DNA of 64,000 bases from Bradyrhizobium sp. 1(2017). Its GTDB lineage: Bacteria > Pseudomonadota > Alphaproteobacteria > Rhizobiales > Xanthobacteraceae. A program made the position numbers and the translations under genes. The notes below the pieces were generated by a model, which searched no databases, was not told where the DNA came from, and saw nothing but the letters and a program-made list of their open reading frames with translations. The first letter of the stretch is position 1; each line of letters begins with the position of its first letter. Below, piece after piece: positions 1 through 8,047 of this stretch. The DNA is taken from contig NZ_CP050022.2 of the NCBI RefSeq assembly GCF_011602485.2, positions 2,438,001-2,502,000 on the forward strand, written 5' to 3'.

Positions 1-525
1 GCGCGCTGCGCCGACATCGTCGTGAGCGGCGGACACAGCCCGGCCTTCTCCGACGCCTTTGCGCTCGCAAGCCCCAAGGACCTGGTGATGCAGGCAGGCC
101 GCCCGCTGCTCGTCGTCCCCGATCAGGCCAACTGGCTCGACCTGCGCAGCGTGCTGGTGGGGTGGAAGGACACGCCGGAGGCGCGCCGGGCGGTCGCCGA
201 CGCGCTGCCGATGCTGCGCAAGGCGAGGGACGTCACCATCGCCGCGATTCTGGAGCGGGATGACGACCGCGCGGTCGTGATGGCCGGCGTCACCGACGTT
301 GCCGCCTGGCTCGCCCGTCACGGCATCACCGCGACGGCGCGCGTGTCGGAGGGCGCGCGGAACGAAACCGCCGCCGCGCAATTGGAGAAGGTTGCAGGCG
401 ATGTTGGCGCCGGCCTGATCGTTGCCGGCGCCTATGGTCATTCGAGGTTTCGTGAGCTGATCATGGGCGGCGTCACCCAGCATCTGGTCACTCGATCTGC
501 CCGTCTGGTGCTGTTGTCACACTGA
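1..525 (+). CDS. Universal stress protein (UspA family), 5'-truncated by window edge
   Basis: The reading frame is open from base 1 and ends at a stop at 523-525, so only the C-terminal ~174 residues are present; a GTG at 22 is internal to the frame and need not be the start. The visible part matches a UspA fold: the end of one domain with a PLLVVPD strand, then a second domain beginning RSVLVGWKDTPEARRAVADALP and ending in the family's ATP/phosphate-loop-like stretch GLIVAGAYGHSRFRELIMGGVTQHLV. USP proteins bind nucleotides and help cells survive stress and low oxygen. The gene is 36 bp upstream of a CBS-domain gene, so the two may be cotranscribed. Family assignment is firm; the precise role is not. 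Confidence 0.88.
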   Translation, partial: ARCADIVVSGGHSPAFSDAFALASPKDLVMQAGRPLLVVPDQANWLDLRSVLVGWKDTPEARRAVADALPMLRKARDVTIAAILERDDDRAVVMAGVTDVAAWLARHGITATARVSEGARNETAAAQLEKVAGDVGAGLIVAGAYGHSRFRELIMGGVTQHLVTRSARLVLLSH

Positions 526-561
526 CGGCCGGTCAAAAAAGCTACTCGAGGAGGACGCGCC

Positions 562-987
562 GTGTACCGATTTCTTGAACAGACCGTCGACGGCTACATG
601 ACGCGCGACGTCCGGACCGTGCAGCGCGACCACGACCTGCTCGCGCTCAGCGAGATGTTCGAGGCCGACGATTTCAACTCCTATCCGGTCGTGGACGACG
701 GACAGGTGGTCGGCATCGTCACCAAGTTCGACATCCTGAAATGCTTCGCCTTCACGCCGAGCCAGATGCTGCCGCGCTATCACGACCTGATGAGCCGCAA
801 GATCGGCGACGTCATGACGCCCGAGTTCATCTATGTCAGCCCCGACACGCGGCTGACGCGCGTGCTCCAGATCATGGTCGAGCACCGCATCAGGAGCATC
901 ATTGTGCTCGACGGCACCCAGAAGCTGGCCGGAATCATCGCCCGCGAGGACGTCATCGCGGCACTCAAGGCGACGGCGGGGGAGTGA
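562..987 (+). CDS. CBS-domain pair protein
   Basis: A 141-residue protein starting with GTG at 562, preceded by a clear GAGGAGG ribosome-binding site at about 548-554. It consists of two CBS motifs and nothing else: roughly residues 10-65 (DGYMTRDVRTVQRD through VGIVTKFDIL) and 75-135 (IGDVMTPEFIYVSPDT through LAGIIAREDVIAAL). Such stand-alone Bateman modules bind adenine nucleotides and act as sensors or partners of other proteins. It follows a universal stress protein gene by 36 bp. In related bacteria USP and CBS genes often cluster with microaerobic genes, which fits its place upstream of fixNOQP, but an insertion sequence now separates them. Partner unknown. Confidence 0.85.
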   Translation: MYRFLEQTVDGYMTRDVRTVQRDHDLLALSEMFEADDFNSYPVVDDGQVVGIVTKFDILKCFAFTPSQMLPRYHDLMSRKIGDVMTPEFIYVSPDTRLTRVLQIMVEHRIRSIIVLDGTQKLAGIIAREDVIAALKATAGE

Positions 988-997
988 TCTCGCCGTC

Positions 998-1018
998 CTC
1001 TCCCGCAGGGGGAGAGGG
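998..1018 (+). terminator. Hairpin after the CBS-domain gene
   Basis: CCTCTCCC and GGGAGAGG arms flank a short GCAGG-type loop eleven bases after the CBS gene stop. There is no T-run, so it may be a terminator or one of the GC-rich intergenic hairpins common in these genomes. The IS target site lies just beyond it. Confidence 0.5.
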
Positions 1019-1026
1019 CGCTTTGA

Positions 1027-1080
1027 TGTCCAGACCGGATAGATAGGTAACACAATAGACCGGATGGATAGGTGACAGTT
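1027..1080. repeat. Left terminal inverted repeat of the IS481-type element
   Basis: It matches the right end in inverse orientation and holds two tandem ~21-bp motifs. The segment from about 1048 to 1078 is identical to its right-end counterpart. Confidence 0.88.
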
Positions 1081-1105
1081 CTCTGTCGGCTGGGAGGAAC
1101 AGCCG

Positions 1106-2284
1106 ATGCCTTGGCGAGAGAGCTGCGCAATGGACCAACGGATTAAGTTCATCGCGGATCAGCGAAGCGGATTGTGGACGATGACGGAGCTTTGCGACCG
1201 CTACGAGATCAGTCGCAAGACCGGTTACAAATGGTTGGAACGCTACCGGCTGGAGGGGCCTGGGGGGCTTGCGGAACGCTCCCACGCCGCGCGGGTGCAT
1301 GGGCGCGCGACACCACGGCACATCGTGGATGCGATCGTGGGGCTGCGGCTTGAGCGGCCGAGCTGGGGACCGCGCAAGATCGTGAGCAGGCTCGAGGCTC
1401 GGCAAGGGGACGTCGATTGGCCGTCGGCCTCGACGGCAGGCGAGATTCTTAAACGGGCGGGATTGGTCAGCAGTCGCCGGGTGCGGCGACGAGCGCCGCC
1501 GCGCATGGGGCAGCTGACGGTACCTCGGCATGCCAACCATGTATGGGCTCTCGATCACAAGGGCTGGATTCGACTGGGCGACGGCTCTCGGGTTGAACCC
1601 TTCACAGTGACCGACGGCTTCAGCCGCTATTTGATTAGTTTGGCGGCGACGGGCAGCACGCAATATGGCGAATGCCAACCACTGCTGGAGCGGGCGTTTC
1701 GCGAGTACGGCTTGCCGCAGATCATCCGCTCCGACAACGGCTCGCCATTCGCCTCGACCGGAACCACCGGCCTGACGGCGCTGTCGGTATGGTGGATCAA
1801 GCTTGGTATCCGTCATGAACGGATTGATCCTGGCCACCCGCAGCAGAACGGCCGGCACGAGCGCTTTCACCTCACGCTTCTGGAAGCCATGCGGCCACCG
1901 CCGCCAACCCGGGCGGCGCAGGCTCGTCGGTTCTCGGCATTTGCACGCGACTACAATGAAGAGCGGCCGCACGAAGCGCTTGGCCAGCGCCCGCCTGCCA
2001 GCTGCTATCAGCCTTCGCCCCGTGAGATGCCAAGGCGGCTTCCCAAGCCTGATTATCCATCCGAAGCCGCGGTTCGCCAGGTTCGCTCCAACGGCGAGAT
2101 CAAATGGCGTGGCGACCTCATCCACATCTGCAGCGCTCTCGGCGGTGAAGCAGTCGCTGTCGAGGAAACCGAGGACGGAGCCTGGCAAGTGCGCTTCTTC
2201 GACGTGCCGATCGGCATCATCGACCAGCAAACACGCAAGCTGCGGCGCTGCGCTAGCGCAGCGCCGCAGCTGATCAAATCATGA
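1106..2284 (+). CDS. IS481-family transposase
   Basis: A 392-residue DDE transposase starting MPWRESCAMDQR, a typical start for IS481 proteins. An N-terminal helix-turn-helix (residues ~24-48, MTELCDRYEISRKTGYKWLERY) binds the inverted ends. The integrase-like core holds the probable catalytic triad D150 (WALDHKG), D210 (IRSDNGSPF) and E252 (NGRHERFH), and the family-typical EERPHEALGQRPPA segment near residues 305-320. No frameshift or stop interrupts it, so the protein should be functional. It fills almost the whole element and its stop is just inside the right inverted repeat. Cut-and-paste or copy-paste movement is known for the family; activity here is inferred only from intactness. Confidence 0.93.
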   Translation: MPWRESCAMDQRIKFIADQRSGLWTMTELCDRYEISRKTGYKWLERYRLEGPGGLAERSHAARVHGRATPRHIVDAIVGLRLERPSWGPRKIVSRLEARQGDVDWPSASTAGEILKRAGLVSSRRVRRRAPPRMGQLTVPRHANHVWALDHKGWIRLGDGSRVEPFTVTDGFSRYLISLAATGSTQYGECQPLLERAFREYGLPQIIRSDNGSPFASTGTTGLTALSVWWIKLGIRHERIDPGHPQQNGRHERFHLTLLEAMRPPPPTRAAQARRFSAFARDYNEERPHEALGQRPPASCYQPSPREMPRRLPKPDYPSEAAVRQVRSNGEIKWRGDLIHICSALGGEAVAVEETEDGAWQVRFFDVPIGIIDQQTRKLRRCASAAPQLIKS

Positions 2285-2286
2285 AC

Positions 2287-2338
2287 GACTGTCACCTATC
2301 CATCCGGTCTATTGTGTTACCCATCCATCCGCTGGACA
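2287..2338. repeat. Right terminal inverted repeat of the IS481-type element
   Basis: Inverse copy of the left end, two bases shorter near the outer tip. It abuts the TTGA duplication at 2339-2342. Its outer edge is 72 bp upstream of the FixK-type box that controls fixN. Confidence 0.88.
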
Positions 2339-2410
2339 TTGACTGGCTCCGCAGAACTACGGGCACCCTCAAAAAAAGCCCGCCCGGTAGTTAGAACTCC
2401 AACCCCTCCC

Positions 2411-2424
2411 TTGATTTCAATCAA
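2411..2424 (+). promoter_or_regulatory. FixK/FNR-type box of fixNOQP
   Basis: TTGATTTCAATCAA is a perfect match to the TTGAT-N4-ATCAA consensus of FixK/FNR/Anr regulators. Its centre is about 65 bp before the fixN start codon, as expected for an activator site near -41 with a short leader. FixK2 control of fixNOQP is established for Bradyrhizobium. Confidence 0.9.
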
Positions 2425-2482
2425 TTCCCCGCGAGGGTGAATATGGTTTCTGGCGGCGTGTTCTTTCGAAAGAGAATCCGCG

Positions 2483-4132
2483 ATGAGCCAGCCCTCCATC
2501 TCCAAATCCATGACGCCAGGTGAAAGCGGCCTGGCTATCGTGTTTGCAGTCACCGCCTTCCTCTGCGTGATCGCCTCGGCCAAGGCGCTCGATGCGCCCT
2601 TCGCCTTCCATGCGGCGCTGAGCGCGGCGGCGAGCCTGGTTGTGGTGTTCGGCATCATCAACCGTTACTTCGATCGGCCGGCGGAGCTGCCGCCGGCGGA
2701 GCTCAACGGGCGGCCCAACTACAATATGGGCCCGATCAAGTTCACCGCCGTCATGGCGATGTTCTGGGGCATTGCGGGCTTCCTCGTCGGTCTCATCATC
2801 GCCTCCCAGCTGGCCTGGCCGGCGCTGAACTTCGATCTGCCCTGGACCAGCTTCGGCCGCCTGCGGCCGCTGCACACCTCTGCGGTGATCTTCGCCTTCG
2901 GCGGCAATGTGCTGATCGGCACCTCGTTCTACGTGGTGCAGAAGTCCTGCCGCGTGCGGCTTGCCGGCGATCTCGCGCCCTGGTTCGTCGTGATCGGCTA
3001 CAACTATTTCATCCTCGTCGCCGGCACCGGCTATCTGCTCGGCGTCACCCAGTCCAAGGAATATGCCGAGCCGGAATGGTATGCCGATCTCTGGCTCACC
3101 ATCGTCTGGGTCGTGTACCTGCTCGTCTTCCTTGCCACCATCATCAAGCGCAAGGAGCCGCACATCTTCGTCGCGAACTGGTTCTATCTCGCCTTCATCG
3201 TGACGATCGCGGTCCTGCATCTCGGCAACAACCCGGCGCTGCCCGTCTCGGTATTCGGCTCGAAGTCCTACATCGCCTGGGGCGGCATCCAGGACGCCAT
3301 GTTCCAGTGGTGGTACGGCCACAACGCGGTCGGCTTCTTCCTGACCGCCGGCTTCCTCGCCATCATGTACTACTTCATCCCGAAGCGCGCCGAGCGGCCG
3401 ATCTATTCCTACCGGCTGTCGATCATCCATTTCTGGGCGCTGATCTTCCTCTACATCTGGGCAGGTCCACACCATCTGCACTACACGGCGCTGCCGGACT
3501 GGACTCAGACGCTCGGCATGACCTTCTCGATCATGCTGTGGATGCCCTCCTGGGGCGGCATGATCAACGGCCTGATGACGCTGTCGGGCGCCTGGGACAA
3601 GCTGCGCACCGATCCCGTGCTGCGCATGCTGGTCGTCTCCGTCGCCTTCTACGGCATGTCGACCTTCGAAGGCCCGATGATGTCGATCAAGGTGGTCAAC
3701 TCGCTCAGCCACTATACCGACTGGACCATCGGCCACGTGCATTCCGGCGCGCTCGGCTGGGTCGGCTTCGTCTCCTTCGGCGCGCTGTACTGCCTGGTGC
3801 CGTGGGTCTGGAATCGAAAGGGGCTGTACAGCCTGAAGCTCGTCAACTGGCACTTCTGGGTCGCGACCCTCGGCATCGTCCTCTACATCTCGGCGATGTG
3901 GGTGTCCGGCATTCTCCAGGGCCTGATGTGGCGCGCGTACACCTCGCTCGGCTTCCTCGAATATTCCTTCATCGAGTCCGTCGAGGCGATGCATCCCTTC
4001 TACATCATCCGCGCCGCCGGCGGCGGCCTGTTCCTGATCGGCGCGCTGATCATGGCCTACAATCTCTGGATGACCGTCCGCGTCGGCGAGCAGGAAGTCC
4101 AGATGCCCGTCGCTCTTCAGCCGGCGGAATGA
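2483..4132 (+). CDS. fixN: cbb3-type cytochrome c oxidase subunit I (FixN/CcoN)
   Basis: A 549-residue catalytic subunit of the high-affinity cbb3 terminal oxidase of the inner membrane, which reduces O2 at a haem b3/CuB centre and pumps protons. It has about 12 hydrophobic helices. Haem and copper ligands lie in recognisable blocks: [28 protein letters not shown], the double histidine in [17 protein letters not shown], and the haem-binding pair in [15 protein letters not shown]. It is the first gene of fixNOQP, and fixO starts 12 bp after its stop. A FixK-type box lies upstream, so expression should rise at low oxygen. An IS element ends 145 bp before the start without breaking the box. Confidence 0.97.
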   Translation: MSQPSISKSMTPGESGLAIVFAVTAFLCVIASAKALDAPFAFHAALSAAASLVVVFGIINRYFDRPAELPPAELNGRPNYNMGPIKFTAVMAMFWGIAGFLVGLIIASQLAWPALNFDLPWTSFGRLRPLHTSAVIFAFGGNVLIGTSFYVVQKSCRVRLAGDLAPWFVVIGYNYFILVAGTGYLLGVTQSKEYAEPEWYADLWLTIVWVVYLLVFLATIIKRKEPHIFVANWFYLAFIVTIAVLHLGNNPALPVSVFGSKSYIAWGGIQDAMFQWWYGHNAVGFFLTAGFLAIMYYFIPKRAERPIYSYRLSIIHFWALIFLYIWAGPHHLHYTALPDWTQTLGMTFSIMLWMPSWGGMINGLMTLSGAWDKLRTDPVLRMLVVSVAFYGMSTFEGPMMSIKVVNSLSHYTDWTIGHVHSGALGWVGFVSFGALYCLVPWVWNRKGLYSLKLVNWHFWVATLGIVLYISAMWVSGILQGLMWRAYTSLGFLEYSFIESVEAMHPFYIIRAAGGGLFLIGALIMAYNLWMTVRVGEQEVQMPVALQPAE

Positions 4133-4144
4133 GGAGCACGAGCA

Positions 4145-4879
4145 ATGTCGTTCTGGACACGCCACCAAATCTTCGAAAAGAACTCGATCGTCCTGATCGT
4201 CGGCATCCTGCTGGTGATCGCGATCGGCGGTCTCGTCGAGATCACCCCGCTGTTCTACCTCAAGAGCACGATCGAGAAGGTCGACGGGGTCAGGCCCTAC
4301 ACGCCGCTGGAGCTCGTGGGCCGCAACGTCTACGTCCGCGAGGGCTGCTATCTCTGCCACTCGCAGATGGTCCGCCCCCTGCGCGACGAGGTCGAACGCT
4401 ACGGCCACTTCTCGCTCGCAGCCGAGAGCATGTACGATCACCCGTTCCAGTGGGGCTCCAAGCGCACCGGTCCCGATCTTGCCCGCGTCGGAGCGAAATA
4501 TTCCGACGACTGGCACGTCACCCATTTGACCAACCCGCGTGCCATTGTGCCGCAATCGGTGATGCCCGGTTATCCTTTCCTCAGCAAGACCGAGATCGAT
4601 CCGGATGCGGTCGCCGGCGACATGCGCGCGCTCAAGGCCGTCGGGGTCCCCTATAGCGACGAGCAGATCGCCAATGCCGCCGCCGACCTGAAGGCCCAGG
4701 CCGATCCGGACAATGCCGGCAGCGATGCCTTCAGCAAGCGCTACGCCAAGGCGGTGGTGCGCAACTTCGACGGCAAGACCGGTACGCCGACCGAGATGGA
4801 CGCGCTGGTCGCGTATTTGCAGATGCTCGGCACGCTGGTCGACTTCAAGCTCTACAACGAGAAAGCCAATCTTCGCTGA
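4145..4879 (+). CDS. fixO: cbb3-type oxidase monohaem subunit II (FixO/CcoO)
   Basis: A 244-residue membrane-anchored c-type cytochrome. One N-terminal transmembrane helix (about residues 14-33) anchors a periplasmic domain with a single haem-binding site C68-Y-L-C71-H72 (EGCYLCHSQ). A methionine in [10 protein letters not shown] is a likely axial ligand. FixO passes electrons from FixP towards the FixN active site. It starts at ATG 4145 after a GAGGAG ribosome-binding site, 12 bp behind fixN and 13 bp before fixQ, so the genes are clearly cotranscribed. Length is normal for the family. Confidence 0.96.
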   Translation: MSFWTRHQIFEKNSIVLIVGILLVIAIGGLVEITPLFYLKSTIEKVDGVRPYTPLELVGRNVYVREGCYLCHSQMVRPLRDEVERYGHFSLAAESMYDHPFQWGSKRTGPDLARVGAKYSDDWHVTHLTNPRAIVPQSVMPGYPFLSKTEIDPDAVAGDMRALKAVGVPYSDEQIANAAADLKAQADPDNAGSDAFSKRYAKAVVRNFDGKTGTPTEMDALVAYLQMLGTLVDFKLYNEKANLR

Positions 4880-4892
4880 GAAGGCATGAACG

Positions 4893-5057
4893 ATGAAAGC
4901 TATCCTGTCAGTCCACAATCTCGCGTCCGATCTCGTGACGACGATATGGACACCGGTGTTCGTCGCGATCTTTCTCGCGATCGTCGCCTACGCATTTTGG
5001 CCCCGTAACAAGGCTGTGTTCGACGAAGCAGCGCACCTGCCGTTGCGGGAGGAGTGA
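4893..5057 (+). CDS. fixQ: cbb3-type oxidase small subunit (FixQ/CcoQ)
   Basis: A 54-residue single-pass membrane protein lying exactly where fixQ is expected, between fixO and fixP. It begins MKAILSVHNLASDL, has one hydrophobic helix (about residues 18-34, TPVFVAIFLAIVAYAFW), and a charged tail ending LPLREE. FixQ/CcoQ stabilises the oxidase and the FixP subunit and has no cofactor. The start at 4893 lies 13 bp after the fixO stop; a nearer ATG at 4886 is in another frame. fixP begins 6 bp after the stop. Confidence 0.9.
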   Translation: MKAILSVHNLASDLVTTIWTPVFVAIFLAIVAYAFWPRNKAVFDEAAHLPLREE

Positions 5058-5063
5058 GAGACC

Positions 5064-5936
5064 ATGACCGATCATAGCGACATCGATGCCGTCACCGGCA
5101 AATCTACGACCGGACATGAATGGGACGGCATCAAGGAGCTCAACACGCCGCTGCCGCGCTGGTGGGTGATCTCGTTTTACCTCACCATCATCTGGTCGAT
5201 CGGCTACTGGATCGTCTATCCGGCTTGGCCGCTGATCTCCAGCAATACCACGGGCGTGTTCGGCTATTCCTCGCGTGCCGACGTCGCGGTCGAGCTCGGC
5301 AATCTCGAGAAGATCCGCGGCGACAAGATGATGGCGCTGGGCGCAGCCTCGCTCGCCGACATCGAGAAGGATCCGGCGCTGCTCGCGCTCGCCCGTGCCA
5401 AGGGCAAGACCGTGTTCGGCGACAATTGCGCGCCGTGTCACGGCTCCGGCGGCGCCGGCGCCAAGGGCTATCCGAACCTGAACGACGACGACTGGCTGTG
5501 GGGCGGCTCGCTCGACCAGATCATGCAGACGATCCAGTACGGCGTGCGTTCCGGCCACGCCAAGACGCATGAAGGCCAGATGCTCGCCTTCGGCAAGGAC
5601 GGCGTGCTGAAGGGCGATGAGATCGTCACGGTCGCCAATTACGTGCGGTCGCTGGCAGGCCTTCCGACCCGCAAGGGCTTCGATGCGGCCAAGGGCGAGA
5701 AGATCTTCGCGGAGAATTGCGTCGCCTGCCACGGCGACGGCGGCAAGGGCAACCGGGAGCTGGGCGCGCCTGATCTGACCGACAAGATCTGGCTCTACGG
5801 CTCGGACGAGGCGAGCCTGATCGAAACCATCAGCCAGGGCCGCGCCGGCGTCATGCCGGCCTGGGAAGGGCGGCTCGATCCCGCCACCATCAAGGCAATG
5901 GCGGTCTATGTCCACTCGCTGGGCGGCGGCAAATAG
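5064..5936 (+). CDS. fixP: cbb3-type oxidase dihaem subunit III (FixP/CcoP)
   Basis: A 290-residue membrane-bound dihaem cytochrome c that accepts electrons from the bc1 complex or soluble cytochrome and passes them to FixO. It has an N-terminal anchor (about residues 33-57, WWVISFYLTIIWSIGYWIVYPAWPL) and two CxxCH haem sites: C122/C125/H126 (NCAPCHGSG) and C219/C222/H223 (NCVACHGDG). Methionines in GQMLAF and AGVMPAWEG are likely axial ligands. The start at 5064 follows GGAGTGAGAG. It is the last gene of fixNOQP and is followed by a hairpin terminator. Confidence 0.97.
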   Translation: MTDHSDIDAVTGKSTTGHEWDGIKELNTPLPRWWVISFYLTIIWSIGYWIVYPAWPLISSNTTGVFGYSSRADVAVELGNLEKIRGDKMMALGAASLADIEKDPALLALARAKGKTVFGDNCAPCHGSGGAGAKGYPNLNDDDWLWGGSLDQIMQTIQYGVRSGHAKTHEGQMLAFGKDGVLKGDEIVTVANYVRSLAGLPTRKGFDAAKGEKIFAENCVACHGDGGKGNRELGAPDLTDKIWLYGSDEASLIETISQGRAGVMPAWEGRLDPATIKAMAVYVHSLGGGK

Positions 5937-5959
5937 CCGGCGAGCGACGGCCGATTTCC

Positions 5960-5989
5960 AAACGGGGGTGAACAAAAGTGCCCCCGTTT
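5960..5989 (+). terminator. fixNOQP terminator
   Basis: Nine-base arms AAACGGGGG (5960-5968) and CCCCCGTTT (5981-5989) enclose a 12-base loop, 23 bp after the fixP stop. The distal arm ends in TTT, and its last two bases are also the first two bases of the fixG FixK-type box. Confidence 0.75.
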
Positions 5990-6001
5990 GAGCTGGATCA
6001 A
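5988..6001 (+). promoter_or_regulatory. FixK/FNR-type box of fixGHIS
   Basis: TTGAGCTGGATCAA fits TTG-N8-CAA with one departure from the full palindrome. Its centre is about 64.5 bp upstream of the fixG start, essentially the same distance as the fixN box from fixN. It overlaps the 3' foot of the fixNOQP terminator. Confidence 0.82.
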
Positions 6002-6058
6002 CCGACGCGGCGGTGTCGGGTCTAGGTTTAATCGCACCTTTTCAAGAAACTCCAGGCG

Positions 6059-7525
6059 ATGAACAAGACCGTGAACCCCAAAGACCTCACATCGGACGAT
6101 GATTACGGGCCGCTCTACGCCGCCCGCAAGAAGGTCTATCCCCAGAGCGTCTCCGGCACGTTCCGCCGCATCAAATGGGGCCTGATGGCGTTCTGCCTCG
6201 GCGTCTACTATTTCCTGCCCTTCGTGCGCTGGAACCGCGGTCTCGGCGCTCCCAACCAGGCGGTGCTGATCGATCTCCCCAACAGCCGCTTCTACTTCTT
6301 CTTTATCGAGCTGTGGCCGCAGGAGGTCTATTACTTCACCGGCCTGTTGATCGTCGCCGCGGTGGCGCTGTTCCTGATGAACTCCATCGGCGGCCGCATC
6401 TGGTGCGGCTACCTCTGTCCGCAGACGGTCTGGACCGACCTGTTCTACGCGGTCGAACGCCTGATCGAGGGCGACCGGCGCGAGCGCATGAAGAAGGACA
6501 AATCGTCCGACCCGATGAAGCTCGAGCGCATCTCCGAGATCGTGCTCAAGCATTCGATCTGGCTGCTGATCGCCTGGTGGACCGGTGGCGCCTGGGTGCT
6601 CTACTTCAATGACGCCCCGACCCTGGTGAAGGAGCTCGTCACCTTCCAGGCGCCGATGATCGCCTATGTCTGGATCGGCATCCTCACCGCGACGACCTAT
6701 CTGCTCGCCGGCTACATGCGCGAGCAGGTCTGCACCTATATGTGCCCGTGGCCGCGCATCCAGGCCGCGCTCACCGACGAATGGGCGCTCAACGTCACCT
6801 ATCGCTACGACCGCGGCGAGAAGCGCACGTCGGTCAAGAAGGCGGCCGAGCTGCGCGCGCTCGGCGAGCAGGTCGGCGATTGCGTCGACTGCTACCAGTG
6901 CGTCGCGGTCTGTCCGACCGGCATCGACATCCGCAACGGACCGCAGATGGAATGCATCCAGTGCGGCCTCTGCATCGACGCCTGCGACAACGTGATGACC
7001 AAGATCGGCCGGCCGAAGCGGCTGATCGGCTACGACAACGACATCAACATCCAGCGCCGCCAGGAGGGCAAGGCGCCGGTCTACCGGATCGTCCGGGCCC
7101 GCACCATCGTCTACAGCGCGATCATCGCGGCCATCGGCGGCTTCATGATCTATACGCTGGCGACCCGCAGCCTGCTCGACGTCAATGTGCTGCACGACCG
7201 CAATCCGGTCGCGGTCAAGCTCAGCGACGGCTCGATCCGCAACGCCTACACGGTGCGCTTGCTGAACAAGAGCGGCTACGACCGCGTCATCGCCATCGAC
7301 GCGCACGGTCCGGCCAACGCGACCGTCCACGTCATCGGCGTCGATTCGGTGACGCCTGATCGGCCGATGATCGTGATCCCGCGCGACTCCACCAGCGAGT
7401 TGCGGTTGCTGGTCACCGCGCCGGCGGACAGCAACCAGGAGAAGTCGATCCCGGTCCGCTTCCACGTCACCGATATCGGCCTTGGCGAAGTCGCCACCGC
7501 CACCGACAATTTCGTCTCGCCCTGA
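6059..7525 (+). CDS. fixG: cbb3 oxidase assembly protein, ferredoxin-like (FixG/CcoG)
   Basis: A 488-residue inner-membrane iron-sulfur protein needed for cbb3 oxidase assembly; CcoG homologues reduce Cu(II) for delivery to the oxidase. About four to five transmembrane helices occupy residues 40-245. Two conserved CP motifs lie next to helices (CGYLCPQTVW near 117-126 and CTYMCPWPRIQ near 224-234). Two ferredoxin-type cysteine clusters follow at about 275-320 (CVDCYQCVAVCP and CIQCGLCIDACD). The C-terminal ~150 residues form the family's Ig-like periplasmic domain. It is the first gene of fixGHIS and has its own FixK-type box. Confidence 0.96.
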   Translation: MNKTVNPKDLTSDDDYGPLYAARKKVYPQSVSGTFRRIKWGLMAFCLGVYYFLPFVRWNRGLGAPNQAVLIDLPNSRFYFFFIELWPQEVYYFTGLLIVAAVALFLMNSIGGRIWCGYLCPQTVWTDLFYAVERLIEGDRRERMKKDKSSDPMKLERISEIVLKHSIWLLIAWWTGGAWVLYFNDAPTLVKELVTFQAPMIAYVWIGILTATTYLLAGYMREQVCTYMCPWPRIQAALTDEWALNVTYRYDRGEKRTSVKKAAELRALGEQVGDCVDCYQCVAVCPTGIDIRNGPQMECIQCGLCIDACDNVMTKIGRPKRLIGYDNDINIQRRQEGKAPVYRIVRARTIVYSAIIAAIGGFMIYTLATRSLLDVNVLHDRNPVAVKLSDGSIRNAYTVRLLNKSGYDRVIAIDAHGPANATVHVIGVDSVTPDRPMIVIPRDSTSELRLLVTAPADSNQEKSIPVRFHVTDIGLGEVATATDNFVSP

Positions 7526-7544
7526 ACAAGGCCCGGAGTTCGCC

Positions 7545-8036
7545 ATGGCATCCGCCTCCAAGCCGCTGACCGGAACAAAAGTCTTCCTGATGCTGGTCGC
7601 CTTCTTCGGCCTCGTGATCGGCGTCAACGTCACCATGATGAAGCTCGCGATCGCGACGCTGCCCGGCACCGACGTCGACAGCCCCTATGCCGCAGGTCTC
7701 GTCTATGACCGCGAGATCTCGGCGGCGCACGACCAGGCGCTGCGCAAATGGAAGGTCCACGCCCATGTCGAGCGCCGCAGCGACGGTGGCGCCGCGCTTC
7801 AGGTCGAAGCACGCGATGCCAGCGGCCAGCCGATCGCCGGGCTGAAGTTCGGCGGCCGCCTGGAGCGGCCTACCGACAAGCGCGCCGATCTCGCCGTCGA
7901 GCTCACCGAGACCGGCATCGGAATCTATCGCGGCCATGCCGCCGCCGTCGCGCCCGGCCAGTGGGACCTGGTGATCGAGGGCGAGGCGCGGGGGGCGCGC
8001 GTGTTCCTGTCGCGCAACCGCGTGATCCTGAACTGA
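7545..8036 (+). CDS. fixH: Cytochrome oxidase accessory protein FixH
   Basis: A 163-residue protein with an N-terminal transmembrane helix (about residues 12-34, VFLMLVAFFGLVIGVNVTMMKLA) and a periplasmic beta-rich domain containing the FixH-typical stretch YAAGLVYDREISAAHDQALRKWKV. FixH/CcoH is a membrane partner needed for mature cbb3 oxidase. I chose ATG 7545 because CCCGGAG precedes it and it follows the fixG stop by 19 bp; an upstream in-frame codon at 7482 would overlap fixG and give a non-homologous leader. fixI begins 11 bp after its stop. Confidence 0.93.
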   Translation: MASASKPLTGTKVFLMLVAFFGLVIGVNVTMMKLAIATLPGTDVDSPYAAGLVYDREISAAHDQALRKWKVHAHVERRSDGGAALQVEARDASGQPIAGLKFGGRLERPTDKRADLAVELTETGIGIYRGHAAAVAPGQWDLVIEGEARGARVFLSRNRVILN

Positions 8037-8047
8037 GGGAATTCGCC

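Larger units (their letters stand above)
1027..2338. mobile_element. Complete IS481-family insertion sequence, ~1312 bp
   Basis: The element begins TGTCCAG at 1027 and ends CTGGACA at 2338. The left end (1027-1080) and the reverse complement of the right end (2287-2338) match over about 50 bases, with one two-base indel near the tip and a few substitutions. A TTGA tetranucleotide directly repeats at 1023-1026 and 2339-2342, the expected short target duplication. Each end contains two tandem copies of a ~21-bp motif of the form AGACCGGATRGATAGGTRAC (left copies at about 1032-1052 and 1058-1078), probably two transposase-binding sites. One full-length transposase gene lies between. The near-perfect ends suggest a recent, possibly active, insertion. 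Confidence 0.9.

Noticed and set aside
2417..4918. Very long open frame antisense to fixN and fixO (833 codons, minus strand)
   Set aside because: It mirrors the codon structure of fixNO in a GC-rich genome, its translation is low-complexity and rich in His, Asp, Arg and Gly, and it has no ribosome-binding site.
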